From: Nilaparvata lugens
Taxonomy: Eukaryota > Arthropoda > Insecta > Hemiptera > Delphacidae
Direction of reading: 5' to 3'
Assembly: GCF_014356525.2 (NCBI RefSeq)
Contig: NC_052508.1
Coordinates: forward strand, 65,124,917 to 65,188,916
Length of the DNA: 64,000 bases
The translations under genes were made by a program, and so were the position numbers. A model generated the notes under the pieces. That model ran no database searches. It saw only the letters and a program-made list of their open reading frames with translations, and was not told where the DNA came from. Below, piece by piece: positions 18,206-29,479 of the stretch. The stretch's first letter is position 1. Each line of letters starts with the position of its first letter.

Positions 18206-19095
18206 GAAAATTTGAGAAAAATACCCTCAATTTGGTGTGATTTCAAGCAATTTCCACTTGAAAAACTACATCCTAATAATGAAGTTTCTTTATGTTTAGT
18301 GGGGTGATCATTATTTAATTTTTATATAAAATATCATAGGCCTATGCTATTTCAGTTCATATAACAAATAGAATGAAAATATAATTTCATTAGTCATTCA
18401 ATTGTTTCAAAAAATATTTTCAAAGCTATAGTCTACAAACCTATGATTTTCATGATTTTTACTAAAGTGAAAAAAAATTTACTGTGGGGGGGGATATATC
18501 CATGTTCCCAGATATTACTGGAGATTTGTATATCCTCCTGTCCCCGGTGGAAACTACTCTTTAATCATAACATAACAATGACATTTTGTGGGTACCATAC
18601 TAAAAAAAGGTGTTGGAGCATTGTTCAAGGGAACTATGTTTCAATCACATGAACTGGTTTAAATACATGATCTTTTCATATTCATGCATGAAACTGAATG
18701 AACAATTATCAATACATGTTAAATTGAACTTTCAATTGCTAAAGATGGTAAAAACAAAACTGACTTACTTCAAAAAGATTTTTCTGAAGTATTCGCTATA
18801 TGCAGTTCCATAGAGTAAAGATACTGTTTGAAAGATACCTATTTATTTGTCTCTGGCAGTACTAGCCCATTCAATGAGTAGCCCATAATTCTATTATCAT
18901 TCTGATATTCTCTCAACACTCATATTATATATTTTTTGGTTTAAACAATGTCTGAAAATATATTAAATTGGAAGCTAATTCTTTTGACTCAATTTCTATC
19001 AGTGGTCGATTACCTTCTACGAATCTAGGCTACACGATAGTATTGATGCTATCTATAATTGGCTTGAACATAATATGGAACTGCAACTATATCAG
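18206..19095. other. No recognisable feature within element body
   Basis: AT-rich filler of the 4-kb element. Overlapping frames at 18443-18813 show no motifs. Confidence 0.45.
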
Positions 19096-19098
19096 TAA

Positions 19099-19788
19099 AG
19101 CCGCGTCCACACTATGTCGATCGACACCGATCGACAAAGTCGATCGACAATGTCGAACAAGTGTGGACGTGTCGCTCGACATTGTTGAGCGCTGTCGAGT
19201 CGAGTCGAACGCAACCCGATTCAGGTCGGTCCGGATCAAAGAAAGTCGAGTCGAACGCACCAGTGTGGACGTGTCGATCTTGTCACTGCCGTTTTAGAAA
19301 ATAGAATAGTGATATACTGTTGTGAATTAGTGAATATACTGTTGTGAATATACTGTTAGTGAATATACTAGTTAGTGAATAGTGAATATACTGTTGTTCA
19401 AGTGCTTAGATTTTTATTGAAAATGAATTGGAGTGATACCCAAACGTCTAATTTTATTGAAATGTACCGTGATCGTTGTTACTTATGGGATTCAAGTGAT
19501 GTTGACTATAAAAACAAAAACAAGCGGCATGATGGTTTGATGGAAATTGCGGTGTCATTTGGCATTGAAAAAGTGGAGGTGGAAAAGAAAATTAGAAATT
19601 TGCAAAGCCAATTTGCAAGGGAGAAAAAGAGACAGAGTGAGTCGAAGAAGACCGGGTCTGGCGCTGATGTCGATCGACTCGTCCACATGTACTGAGGCAA
19701 TTTTGTCGATCGACACAGTCGAAGGTGTCGAGCGACTTTGTCGATCGACCGGGTCGACAGAGTCGATCGACATAGTGTGGACGCAGCT
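19099..19788 (+). mobile_element. Nested Harbinger-like element, copy 1
   Basis: Ends AGCCGCGTCCACACTATG and CATAGTGTGGACGCAGCT are inverted, with many TCGATCGAC boxes just inside. The flanks are TAA (19096-19098) and TTA (19789-19791), a near-match 3-bp duplication. It carries a MADF-domain ORF but no transposase. Confidence 0.75.
19423..19695 (+). CDS. MADF-domain protein fragment of Harbinger-like element
   Basis: The frame is open from 19375; ATG 19423 (MNWSDTQTSNF) is the more natural start, as MADF proteins typically open just before the domain. Residues 9-75 fit a MADF (Myb/SANT-like, Adf-1 type) DNA-binding domain: FIEMYRDRCYLWD, YKNKNKRHDGLMEIA and KKIRNLQSQFAREKKR, followed by a KKTGSG turn. 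MADF proteins are the usual second protein of PIF/Harbinger transposons, where they bind the termini and assist the transposase. At about 90 residues the protein is only the domain, and the last codons run into the subterminal TCGATCGAC boxes, so it is probably truncated. Whether it is expressed is unknown. Confidence 0.65.
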   Translation: MNWSDTQTSNFIEMYRDRCYLWDSSDVDYKNKNKRHDGLMEIAVSFGIEKVEVEKKIRNLQSQFAREKKRQSESKKTGSGADVDRLVHMY

Positions 19789-19827
19789 TTATGAAGGAGA
19801 ACTGTATTAAATACGTTGTAATTGTAA

Positions 19828-20488
19828 AGCCGCGTCCACACTATGTCGATCGACACCGATCGACAAAGTCGATCAACAATGTCGAACAAGTGTGGACGTG
19901 TCGCTCGACATTGTTGAGCGCTGTCGAGTCGAGTCGAACGCAACCCGATTCAGGTCGGTCCAGATCAAAGAAAGTCGAGTCGAACGCACCAGTGTGGACG
20001 TGTCGATCTTGTCACTGCCGTTTTAGAAAATAGAATAGTGATATACTGTTGTGAATTAGTGAATATACTGTTGTGAATTAGTGAATATACTGTTGTGAAT
20101 ATACTGTTAGTGAATATACTAGTTAGTGAATAGTGAATATATTGTTGTTCAAGTGCTTAGATTTTTATTGAAAATGAATTGGAGTGATACCCAAACGTCT
20201 AATTTTATTGAAATGTACCGTGATCGTTGTTACTATATAAAATAAAATAAAACTAAATAAAACACTCGATTAAATATAAACTGACTAAGATAAAACACTA
20301 AACACTAAAACACTTAAAACACTAAAACACTTAAAACACTCGATTATGTATGAACATTTATGATGGTTGTCGATCGACTCGTCCACATGTACTGAGGCAA
20401 TTTTGTCGATCGACACAGTCGAAGGTGTCGAGCGACTTTGTCGATCGACCGGGTCGACAGAGTCGATCGACATAGTGTGGACGCGGCT
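19828..20488 (+). mobile_element. Nested Harbinger-like element, copy 2 (gutted)
   Basis: Same ends as copy 1, with a perfect TAA duplication (19825-19827, 20489-20491). The left 400 bp matches copy 1 up to GTGATCGTTGTTAC at 20220-20233. There the MADF coding region is replaced by about 130 bp of AAAACACT/TAAAATAAA low-complexity DNA before the right end resumes at 20369. It is a deletion derivative only 36 bp from its parent-like copy. Confidence 0.85.
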
Positions 20489-20491
20489 TAA

Positions 20492-21389
20492 GAAAGTGTG
20501 AGATGATATCTATGTGGGATTGATTGTTGCTAATTGGAGGCAGCTGCGTTTGCTTGCATCATCACGGGATGCAGAAATAGTCTGCATTGCATAATTGAAC
20601 TATTAAGTTGAGTCCAGATGGTGATGAGCGACCCTTCGTTTGCGTGATCCTTTCTGTGGAATTGATTTTGTGAGTGGATGAAGTGAATAATGGATTACCT
20701 TGAATATTTGGATTATTATGAACCAATACCTCAAGTCGGCGAGTACGGTATCAGAATTTAAAACTGAAGAGAAGTGCTGATTGCTCTCAGATTTTTTGCT
20801 GATGGTAGTCCACATAGAGACTGGTGATTTATGTGAGTACTGCAGCATCATGTCGCATTATACATAGTGTTGCGGCAATAGCTATTATTTGTTTAATAAT
20901 TGAAAAATATTACATTAAATTCCTAGCTGGACAATACGCTAGAAAAAAACTACATTTTGGAAATAAATGAAAATGAATTCCAAATGAACACCAAAAAGGT
21001 GAGGAGTTAGATGTTCATGTGTTCACTGTAACAACATTCGAAAGAGTTAAGAAGACTATCTAATCACAGATAATCATTATAACGATGGTCAAGAGAGGAT
21101 CAAGACTGAAATAGAGAGAGAATGGGAGTAAGTGGGGGAAAGAGAGAGAGAGAGAGAATGAGATTGATTGATTTTTTTTCTTCTTCAATATGCCCTAATA
21201 AAGGCATATTATGACTGAGAGAGAGTGGGAGGGAGGGGAAGAAGAAAAAACAAGAACGAAACGAATGATGGGAGAGTGAGTGAGAGAGTGCAAAAGCAAT
21301 ACGCAAAGACAGCATGTAAGAGCCAAAGTAGCATTCGAGATGGCTGTTGCCAACATTGCGACAATAATTCCCCGTGGATTCCTTCAGTT
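20492..21389. other. Element body, GA-rich stretch, small hairpin
   Basis: 21104-21290 is rich in GAGAGA. Within it AATATGCC and GGCATATT form an 8-bp stem (21188-21211). Otherwise nothing recognised. Confidence 0.5.
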
Positions 21390-21582
21390 GCTCCTCGGTC
21401 TGGCTAAACTTGAGCGTCGGTCTGGCTAAACCCGCAGATCAAAGTTGCTCTTGATCTTGACCAAGAGATAACTGACAGCTAAACTCGATCTCAGCAAACC
21501 GATTTTTTAGCCGAGACCAAAGTTGCGCTAGACCAACGTTGCGCCGGGGTTAGCCAGACCCGATCTCAGCAATCGCCCCTAA

Positions 21583-22108
21583 TAGTAATATTAGAAAATT
21601 ATTGTAGGTTAATTAGAAACAATTCCGTACTTTCTTTGGATATTAAGTTATCATAAATAATAATCATGATAAAAGAGAACAGACTTCTATGGATTGTATT
21701 ATAGAATCATGGAGAAAGCAGAGGGAAAATAGTATGGTACTTCTGTACTAACTTCTTAATACTGGACCCCCGTCTGGATCATCCATAAATAGGATCAGCA
21801 GACTCGCTTCGCTCGCCTGCATTTTTCATCTGAGCGTTCTGCTTGGAAATGCACCGGCCCCTAAATATTTTTTCCATGTATCTTTCCTCATTGTTAAAAA
21901 CGATCTGGCAATGTTGTGGTGCTGGACATGGATAGCGCTATCCTGCTTTCTCGAATGATAGACACTAGTGCTAATAAAATACTGACACTATGATGTGGAA
22001 GTGGACTGCATTATATAAAATGCAAAAGAAAACAATAATAATATTGCTTATGATTAACTACCAGCTTACCCGGCGAACTTCGTACCGCCAAAAGTCAATG
22101 TATCTTCT
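21583..22108. other. Flank with fragments of dispersed repeats
   Basis: 21898-21985 contains GATCTGGCAATG, GATAGCGCTATC and GAATGATAGACA, matching the interior of the TATAGTG MITE family. The rest is unassigned. Confidence 0.45.
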
Positions 22109-22116
22109 GTCACACT

Positions 22117-23317
22117 CAGGCACGGCCCTAGGGACTTTGCCGCCCTGGGCGAGATCGGCCATCGCCCCCCCCCCCAAGTATCGCGTCTAATTGTTTACTC
22201 CCGGGTTCCACCCCTCCCTTCCGCGATCGCCTAACTATTGTGTCTCCGCTGTGATACACACCACAGTGTCTCAGTAAACTCCTCAATAATTATATACTAG
22301 GAGTGCCAAGTGTGAATTGCACATTTTAAAATTATTTTTGTTTCATAAACTACTGTTTTATGTTTCCAGTTGCAGAGATATTTTTATAAGCTGACTTGAA
22401 AATTTACCCCAATCTTATTAGCTATGTGAGTTACAGTTGACATTTAAACAAATTTTTGACGAATATAAATATTGGGGAACAGCAACACAAAATGTCTGAT
22501 TAAACTATTTTTTTTTTATGTTCGAAACAGATACACAATAAGAAAATATCATTAAAACGGCCCACTTGAATTGCCGAGTAATTGAAACTACAATAACATT
22601 TCTACAACACAAGTTTGTTTAACACACCTGTAGAACTCATCTGGCCTTTGCATGGGAAAATTCCTTCGCCAATTCTTCAATATCTAGGGACTCAGCTATT
22701 TTGTAATCGATATAAATCATCGCTAGACCACTCAGACGTTCCTGGGACATTGTTGATCTTAATATTGTCTTTATTAGCTTGAGTTTGGAAAAGCTTCTTC
22801 TCCACTCGCAGCTGTGACTGGTAGAGTCAATAAAATCCTTAGAGCAACACTTACATTAGGTGCGATGCCTCATTTATAATTTTTAACATTCCTTTTGAAG
22901 AACTGTTAGGCTTTATAATATTGTTGATAGAACTTTCAGTTCGTCTTTTAAATCTGTGTTACTGATATCTTTGGAATCATTGAAACTTGAGGCTGACACT
23001 GATCTGCGCAGTGCGGCGACGTCGGTTGTTCCACACAATAAAGCCGAATGGTTTGTTTTTATATTTGGACTTTATTATAATTATTGTAAATCAATGCCTG
23101 CACTACCGTTTATATTCTTAGTTGTTTTGGTTATTCTTAGTTATTCTTTGTTGTTTGGGTGGAATTTGATACTTATAATTTTTCTATTCACATTTAATAT
23201 TATAATTCTTTCATGTTATTTTCATATTAAAAATTTCCGTTCCTTAAAATTTGCCGCCTCCAAAAGTCTGCCGCCCTGGGCGGTCGCCCGGTCCGCCCAC
23301 CCCTGGGGCCGTCCCTG
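22117..23317 (-). mobile_element. hAT element with perfect 8-bp TSD
   Basis: Ends CAGGCACGGCCCTAGGG and, at the right, CCCTGGGGCCGTCCCTG (inverted) are flanked by GTCACACT at 22109-22116 and 23318-23325. Subterminal GCCGCCCTGGGCG boxes occur at both ends. The interior holds a broken hAT transposase C-terminus on the minus strand. 1201 bp, so most of the transposase is lost. Confidence 0.92.
22637..22830 (-). pseudogene. hAT transposase C-terminal (dimerisation) remnant
   Basis: Reading the minus strand to the stop at 22637, residues RRSFSKLKLIKTILRST, then MSQERLSGLAMI, then IDYKIAESLDIEELAKEF match the C-terminal dimerisation domain typical of hAT transposases of the zinc-finger (TTF/ZMYM1-like) branch, where the order is 'SCERSFSKLK...LRSTM.Q.RL..L...SIE..IA'. 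Just upstream, LPVTAAS is in another frame, so there is a 1-nt frameshift at about 22805 and the Cys of the conserved SCERSF motif is not preserved. The upstream catalytic part is absent. A dead copy. Confidence 0.75.
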
Positions 23318-23407
23318 GTCACACTTGACTTCATTTGGTGAATCATGCAATTTATCTGACAATTAATATTTTCATTCACATTTCAATACGGACTTCCTAT
23401 GTGCTTA

Positions 23408-23603
23408 GGCGGGATGCACACCGGAGAAACGCATTTCGTGAAGCCCTCTTTCATGAAACTTGTTTCATGCAATCCGTTTCACTCGCGCATGCATACAAAA
23501 GAAACGTTCCCTGCTTAATCTTATCAGTCGATTGCGAGCAACTTTCGTTTCACATTTCCTGAAACTTTTTCACGAAACGCGTTTCTCCGGTGTGCATCCC
23601 GCC
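23408..23603. mobile_element. Harbinger-type MITE, 196 bp
   Basis: Inverted ends GGCGGGATGCACACCGGAG followed by AAACGC are almost perfect over 30 bp, and the flanks are TTA (23405-23407, 23604-23606). Interior has CATGAAACTTGTTTCATG. No coding capacity. Confidence 0.88.
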
Positions 23604-23606
23604 TTA

Positions 23607-25660
23607 GTGCTTAGTCATGCAGCATTTATTATTCCATAAACATATTCTTCTCAATCAATTGGTAGTAATATCCATCAGTAAAGTGTTGAATTAAAAGAAT
23701 AGGTAGGTTAAATCAGTGTTTCAAAGATGAATTTAATGTGTTCATAGTTGTTAATATTGTCAATAGATGGTCCAGAAAATATGTGATGTCCGATGAATCA
23801 TACAGAATTCCATATTCTTTCCAACTTCCATTTAGGATGAATATAAGCTAAGCTAAATTCAAAAAAATGTTAATTATTCTTTTATTCTTTAGTAATTAAT
23901 GAATGCAATGAACAACTCTCTTTCATGAGGTGAATAATTTTTTCCAACATTCTCCATTTTCTCAATAGGGGAGTGATAATTATTTGTATAGGTCTTTCAA
24001 GGAACCATTATCTACAGCTGGTAACAATCAACTACACTTCAACTCCAAACTACTGTTTAAATCTTAGAAGAGATATAGATATATTCTAAATCTGGTCTAA
24101 GGTTTTAATACCAGTATACAATTTATCACAGAGTGACGTGTTTATTACAGCTGGTAACTTTAGATGCTAAATCATAATATTATCACAACATTATCTTGAA
24201 TCATGATCAACTTTCCATTCTTCGGTAGCCGCTCGGCCGACAATTTCGAAAACGTAGGTCTGTAAAATTGATTATAGATAATTATTATCAGCCCCCTATC
24301 AAAACTTTTGGTCAGGAACCATTCCCAATATCCACTCAACATATTCCTAAAGTTTCATGCCGTTCTGTCAAGTAGTTTTCAAGTCTGTAGGGAACAAACA
24401 GACATTCAAACAAACAGACATTCATTCTCATATATACAGATTTTGTTGATCAAGTACATCTGAAGCTAATAAAAAATCAATACCACATTTTGCTTCCAAT
24501 ATCGTTATTAATAAACTTTTTTTATTGATTCACAAATAATATTCATAAAATCTATGTACACATTTTATTCCACATTGCAAAATGATTAGTTGTCATAAAG
24601 TACTATCTAATAGACTCCAGTACTTGTTAATTAATGTACTATCTAACTACTCATAGACTAAAATGAACATATTTTTCACAATAATTGAACTAAAATATTT
24701 TGTACATAAATTTCTGACACCAACAAAACAATATAAAATCTAGTATCACAGCCTCAGAAACGAAGAAATTAGTTCAATTGATAAATCCTATAAAAAAATA
24801 CAATTTTATCGATCATAACACAGTAATAATTATTACAACTATACGAATTGTGAGAATAATTCTTATTAATAATATGTATTGTAATATTATAAATTCATTT
24901 ACAAAGTGGAAATAAACTTTATTCTAATAATTCTGTTAGGAATTTAGATTATCAGGTTCATATTTGGGGTTAACTTTTATGTGTAGGCTACAGAGTTTAG
25001 AATTCCTGTTTCAATATTCATTTTGAATTCGAAACTTGATTATCAAATTTGAGGTTAGAACTAACTGAAATAGTTTAAAACATTTTTTACATGGGTTGAT
25101 GAGAACAACATGCTATCTTATCTTGATATGACGAATTGAATAGTTATTTTCATTTTATTGTTATTAACAGGGGGACTTTTAAATTTTCAATTTTATTAAA
25201 ATTAAATTTTCATCCTTTTCAAAGCTATAAACTTGTTTGTTGGTCAATCTATAACCAAATAATATTATGCTGGTGAAAATTTACCAATAATTGATTATTG
25301 ACAATTTTATTTGTATCAAAGCAGTGAAAATCAATTCATAATTGGAGATAATTGACAATAGGTCAATATTTTGTTCATAATCGAACTTTCTCTACTCTTT
25401 TTATCACTTTTTGTCCTTCATTCGTCATTTTTACATCTTGTTCTTTTCAGCTCTATCTTTTGTCTCTCTTATTTCTTCCATCATACTCCTCCATTTTGTA
25501 ATTTCTCTCACTACTCTTTCACTATATATATATTCATTCATCTTTGAATATTTCTTTATCTTCTCAATTTTTCAACTGTCTTATTTATTTGTTAATTTCT
25601 CTGAATCAAGTTTTTGCATTTGCCTTTTACTTCTTCTTATTCTCCTTCTTACTCTCATAA
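23607..25660. other. AT-rich; one retroposon-like tail
   Basis: 24285-24440 (CCTAAAGTTTCATGCCGTTC, AAACAGACATTCAAACAAAC, ATATATACAG) looks like the 3' end of an RTE-like non-LTR element. The remainder (23607-24280 and 24441-25660) shows nothing recognisable; it lies downstream of the transporter stop and may include its distal 3' UTR. Confidence 0.5.
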
Positions 25661-25989
<329 letters not shown>

Positions 25990-25992
25990 CAC

Positions 25993-26295
25993 TCATAGCT
26001 TAATAGTGTCGACCTTCCGCCTTGTCAGCTCCTTATCCCTATTTTGCCACAGATAGTTCTTTCCTTCAGCAAAATACTCCTCGATCTGGGTCAAAGGCCG
26101 GTTCTTAGTCTCCGGCAGAAACAGATAGATGTAAACAGTTGTTATCAAGGACACGATTGTGAAGGCCGTGAACACTCCGATGGGACCCAAGATGGCGGCC
26201 ACTGAAGGGTACAGTTTCGTCGTTGTGAAGATCATCAGATTTATAAGGCTGTGCATTACTCCCGAAACAGAGCCTCTTACGTTGGATGGTAGAAC
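25993..26295 (-). CDS. MFS sugar transporter, last coding exon (TM11-12)
   Basis: The exon starts after the acceptor CACAG|GTT (26297-26296) in phase 0 and ends at TGA 25993-25995. It encodes VLPSNVRGSVSGV, the conserved loop before TM11, then hydrophobic segments around LINLMIFTTTKLYPSVA and IGVFTAFTIVSLITTVYIYLF, then LPETKNRPLTQIEEYF, the PETK signature that closes sugar-porter family domains, and a short charged cytoplasmic tail. Known family role: facilitated transport of glucose or trehalose across the plasma membrane; substrate cannot be told from this part. It joins in frame to the exon at 31595-31859. The 3' UTR opens with a purine-only repeat. Confident as a transporter; the exact orthologue is unknown. 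Confidence 0.88.
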   Translation of the reverse strand, partial: VLPSNVRGSVSGVMHSLINLMIFTTTKLYPSVAAILGPIGVFTAFTIVSLITTVYIYLFLPETKNRPLTQIEEYFAEGKNYLWQNRDKELTRRKVDTIKL

Positions 26296-26581
26296 CTGTG
26301 CGAAAAAAGAAAAAATGAATCAACTTTCAACTATATATAATTATGTTCTATACAGTAAGAGAGGAGAGTAGGGTTGTGTTTGTTTGTTTGTTTGCATTAA
26401 AACATGTCAACTTGTGGATTGCATACCGGAAACACTGGAATGAATTGGAACTCCAAATTTTGCACATCGATTCTAAAAATATCACCTCGAAGCCCAAATT
26501 TGAATTTTCTTCCTAGATTTTTCAGAATTAATGTTTAAATTTCATTCATGTGACATACACACATAGCATTATGTTAATATA

Positions 26582-27789
26582 CAGAGTGGGTGAAAAGTAT
26601 GAGAATGACTTAATATCTCATACACAAAGATAATTCGATGATGGGTGTGATTGGGGATCCTACTCAGATAGGAAAAACTACTTTACAATGACTTTAAAAA
26701 TCTGGTCCACCATCTTGGATCCGCCATATTGAATGCAACTTCATTTTTTTAAGTTGGAAGGTGGTCATGCTATACATGATTTCGATAGGGAATTTGAAGA
26801 AAAAATGAATAGTGGAAACTGTATATCGATATCTCAAACCGTTTTGAAGATATTCACATTATTAATCAATACTATTCAAAGCAGAAAAGAGAGAATAAAG
26901 TCTAAGAACGGCTTAGTATTTCATGAAAAGAAGTGATTCAAGGTGGGTGTGATTGGGGATGCTACTCGAATTGAAAATACTACTTTACTATGTCTTTAAA
27001 AATCTGGTCCGCCATCTTGGATCTGCCATTTTTAATGCAACTTTATTTTTTTTTAAATAGTAAGGTGATCATGCAATACATGATTTCGATACGGAATTTC
27101 AATAAGGAATGAATGGCGAAAACCGCACATCAATATCACAAACCGTTCAGAAGATATTCATATTATCAATCAGTACCATGCAAATCAAAAATGAAATACA
27201 TGAGTGGTATTGAATATCTCCTAAACGGTTTGAGATATCGATGTGCGGCCTTGCCATCCATTTTCTCTTGAAATTCCGTATCGAAATTATGTATTGCATG
27301 ATCACCTTACTATTTAAAAAAATAAAGTTGCATTCAAAATGGCCGTTCAAAGATGGCGGACCAGATTTTTAAAGTCATAGTAAAGTAGTATTTTCAATTC
27401 GAGTAGCATCCCCAATCACAACCACCTTTGAATCAATTCTTTTTATGAGATACTAAGCCGTTCTCAAACTTATTTCTCTCTTTTCTGCTTTGAATAGTAT
27501 TAATTAATAATGTGAATATCTTTGAAACGGTTTGAGATATCGATATGCGGTTTCCGCCATTTTTTTTCTTGAAATTCCCTATAGAAATCATGTATCGAAT
27601 GACCACCTTCCTATTTAAAAAAATGAAGTTGCATTTAATATGGCGGATCCAAGATGGTGGACCAGATTTTTAAGGTCATTCATTGTAAAGTAGTTTTTTC
27701 AATTTGAGTAGGATCCTCAATCACACCCACCATCAAATTACCTTTGTGTATGAGATATTAAGCCGTTCTCGGACTTTTCACTCACTCTG
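26582..27789. mobile_element. 1.2-kb foldback element in transporter intron
   Basis: The left arm (26582-27179) and right arm (27207-27789) are inverted copies of about 590 bp around a spacer of roughly 26 bp. Each arm is itself two tandem about 330-bp subunits (both with GTGTGATTGGGGAT, AATCTGGTCC and TTGGAT.TGCCAT-type boxes). Ends CAGAGTGGGTGAAAAGT and ACTTTTCACTCACTCTG are flanked by TA, suggesting a Tc1/mariner-type TSD. No coding capacity. Confidence 0.85.
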
Positions 27790-28490
27790 TAGAACTATAA
27801 TCTAGTGAATATTATTATAATTGAAATTAATGTAGGCTACCATAGGACAATAATCTAAAGACTACCTCTTCGAAACAGATGCTTAAAATAGGTAACTAAA
27901 TTTATTAATTACCATTCCAATTTTAGGTTGGCATTAAGTTGAGGAGGGTCTCTAAACAAGATTTGATTTCTGTCATTCTATTAAATGTTAGTACCACGTT
28001 GAAGAACTTATCTATACTCTATACTGAGAGAAAAGAACTGGCTTATACACGAACAGGATAGAAAAATTATGTTTGACACATCACGTCTAAACTACTGGAC
28101 TGAAAGAAAAATATGATATTCTACATATAGATTCTTAATTAACCGAGGATGGTTCTTGGCCTACTTCAAATTCTTTAATATTCCACTCAGTCAAGTTTTC
28201 AGTTTGTCAAGTTTTGAAACAGACCATTGCAGAGCACGGGTTACCTGCTAGTAATATAATAACGTAAAGAACTGGTTATACATGTACAGGATAGGAAATT
28301 CACTAATGACGCATCATCACGTCTGAACTAGGCTTACTCAACTGATTAACTTGAAATTTTGCATATATAGATTCTTAATTATTTGAGGATGGTTATAGGC
28401 CTATTTCCAATTCTTCAAGATTCCATTACGTCAAGTTTTCAGTTTGTAAAGTTTTTAATTTTAGACCCTTGCGAAGCGCGGGTTACCTGC
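27790..28490. repeat. Tandem pair of retroposon-like tails
   Basis: 28020-28250 and 28262-28490 share AAAGAACTGG.TTATAC, ATATAGATTCTTAATTA, GAGGATGGTT and end with GCACGGGTTACCTGCTA / GCGCGGGTTACCTGCTA. They are probably 3' ends of one non-LTR family in direct tandem. 27790-28019 holds nothing recognised. Confidence 0.6.
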
Positions 28491-29170
28491 TATAGTGTAG
28501 CCAACGTTATAATGGCAGTGGAGAAAGATAGCAGAACAACGTTGCCAACCCTCTGTCTTGTCAATGCCCTCTATAGACGGTAGCTAATACAGGTTTATTG
28601 ATGTAATATTAACTGTTCAATCTCGTTAAAAATAATCAATTATATTTATCAAGCAAGAAATTATATTTTTCAATAATTCCATAATGCATTTTAATGATTA
28701 AGATGAATTATTTTGTTAATTAATTATTAGTTCTACATTTTTGAAAGACGATCTAGCAAACTTGTTGTGTAGTTGAGAAGTTGATATTGTGGTAATTATT
28801 CACATTGACTGAGAAATTGTCAAAAAAACCACTGATTTATTGATAACTAGAAAGACCGGTTTCGGTTATTACACCATTGTCAATCTCTGATAAACTAAAA
28901 CTAAATACAAGAGCAGCAGAATTTATACTAGTAGGCGAGTACTGCTATTGGTCAAGGGCATGAACGCCTACCATTGGCCCAGCTAGACAGTCTCCTCCCA
29001 CTCAACGGTGTGACAAAATGGCGGCTTAAGCAACAGAATCGCCACATCAACAGATCTACCAACAGCGCACATCGAGAAAGAGATAGCGCTATCTGCTTTG
29101 TTGAATGATAGACAAGGATAGCAATACCATTGTTAAACAAACACTGCCATTACAACAAGTTTACTGAGGG
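28491..29170 (+). mobile_element. TATAGTG-family MITE with nested repeat
   Basis: The left end TATAGTGTAGCCAACG plus TTATAATGGCAGT is intact; the right end CACTGCCATTACAACAAG is degenerate. 28830-28990, including AAGACCGGTTTCGG and CACCATTGTCAATCTCTGA, looks like a separate insertion. Interior boxes GATAGCGCTATC and AATGATAGACAAGGATAGC are shared with the other family members. Confidence 0.65.
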
Positions 29171-29345
29171 TAAACAAACAATATCAAAAACGGGTACTAA
29201 GATGAAATATTTTTTATTTTTCCTTTGAATCATGTCTATAGTGTGATCCACGTTATAATGGCAGTGTTTGTTTGTTAAGCAATGGTATTGCTATCCTTGT
29301 CTTTCATTCAACAAAGCAGATAGCGCTATCTCTTTCTCGCTTTGC
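29066..29345. repeat. Inverted pair of MITE right ends
   Basis: 29066-29160 (GAGAAAGAGATAGCGCTATC to CACTGCCATTA) is the inverse of 29248-29345 (TAATGGCAGTG to GATAGCGCTATCTCTTTCTC). About 95-bp arms with a loop of about 85 bp. The second arm belongs to another MITE copy starting TATAGTGTGATCCACG at 29237, whose far end is not seen. Confidence 0.75.
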
Positions 29346-29479
29346 TCTGTTGCCAGATCGTCTTTTACAATTTAGATTCAATAATTAATCAACGTAATAT
29401 TGAATTCTAGATCATGTAAATTCATTATAGAATTATTGGAGAATATAATATCTTGCTTAATAAATTGAAATTAATTATT

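Larger units (their letters stand above)
17578..21579. mobile_element. PIF/Harbinger-like 4-kb element with nested insertions
   Basis: Ends GGGGCGATTGCTGAGATCGG (left) and its complement CCGATCTCAGCAATCGCCCC (right) are perfect inverted repeats, flanked by the 3-bp duplication TAA (17575-17577, 21580-21582), as in PIF/Harbinger elements. The left 360 bp contains further copies of GGATTGCTGAGATCGGGATT-like boxes; the right 190 bp has GGTCTGGCTAAAC and CTCGATCTCAGCAAACCG boxes. No DDE transposase ORF is visible. The body has been invaded by two smaller elements (19099-19788, 19828-20488). Confidence 0.82.
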
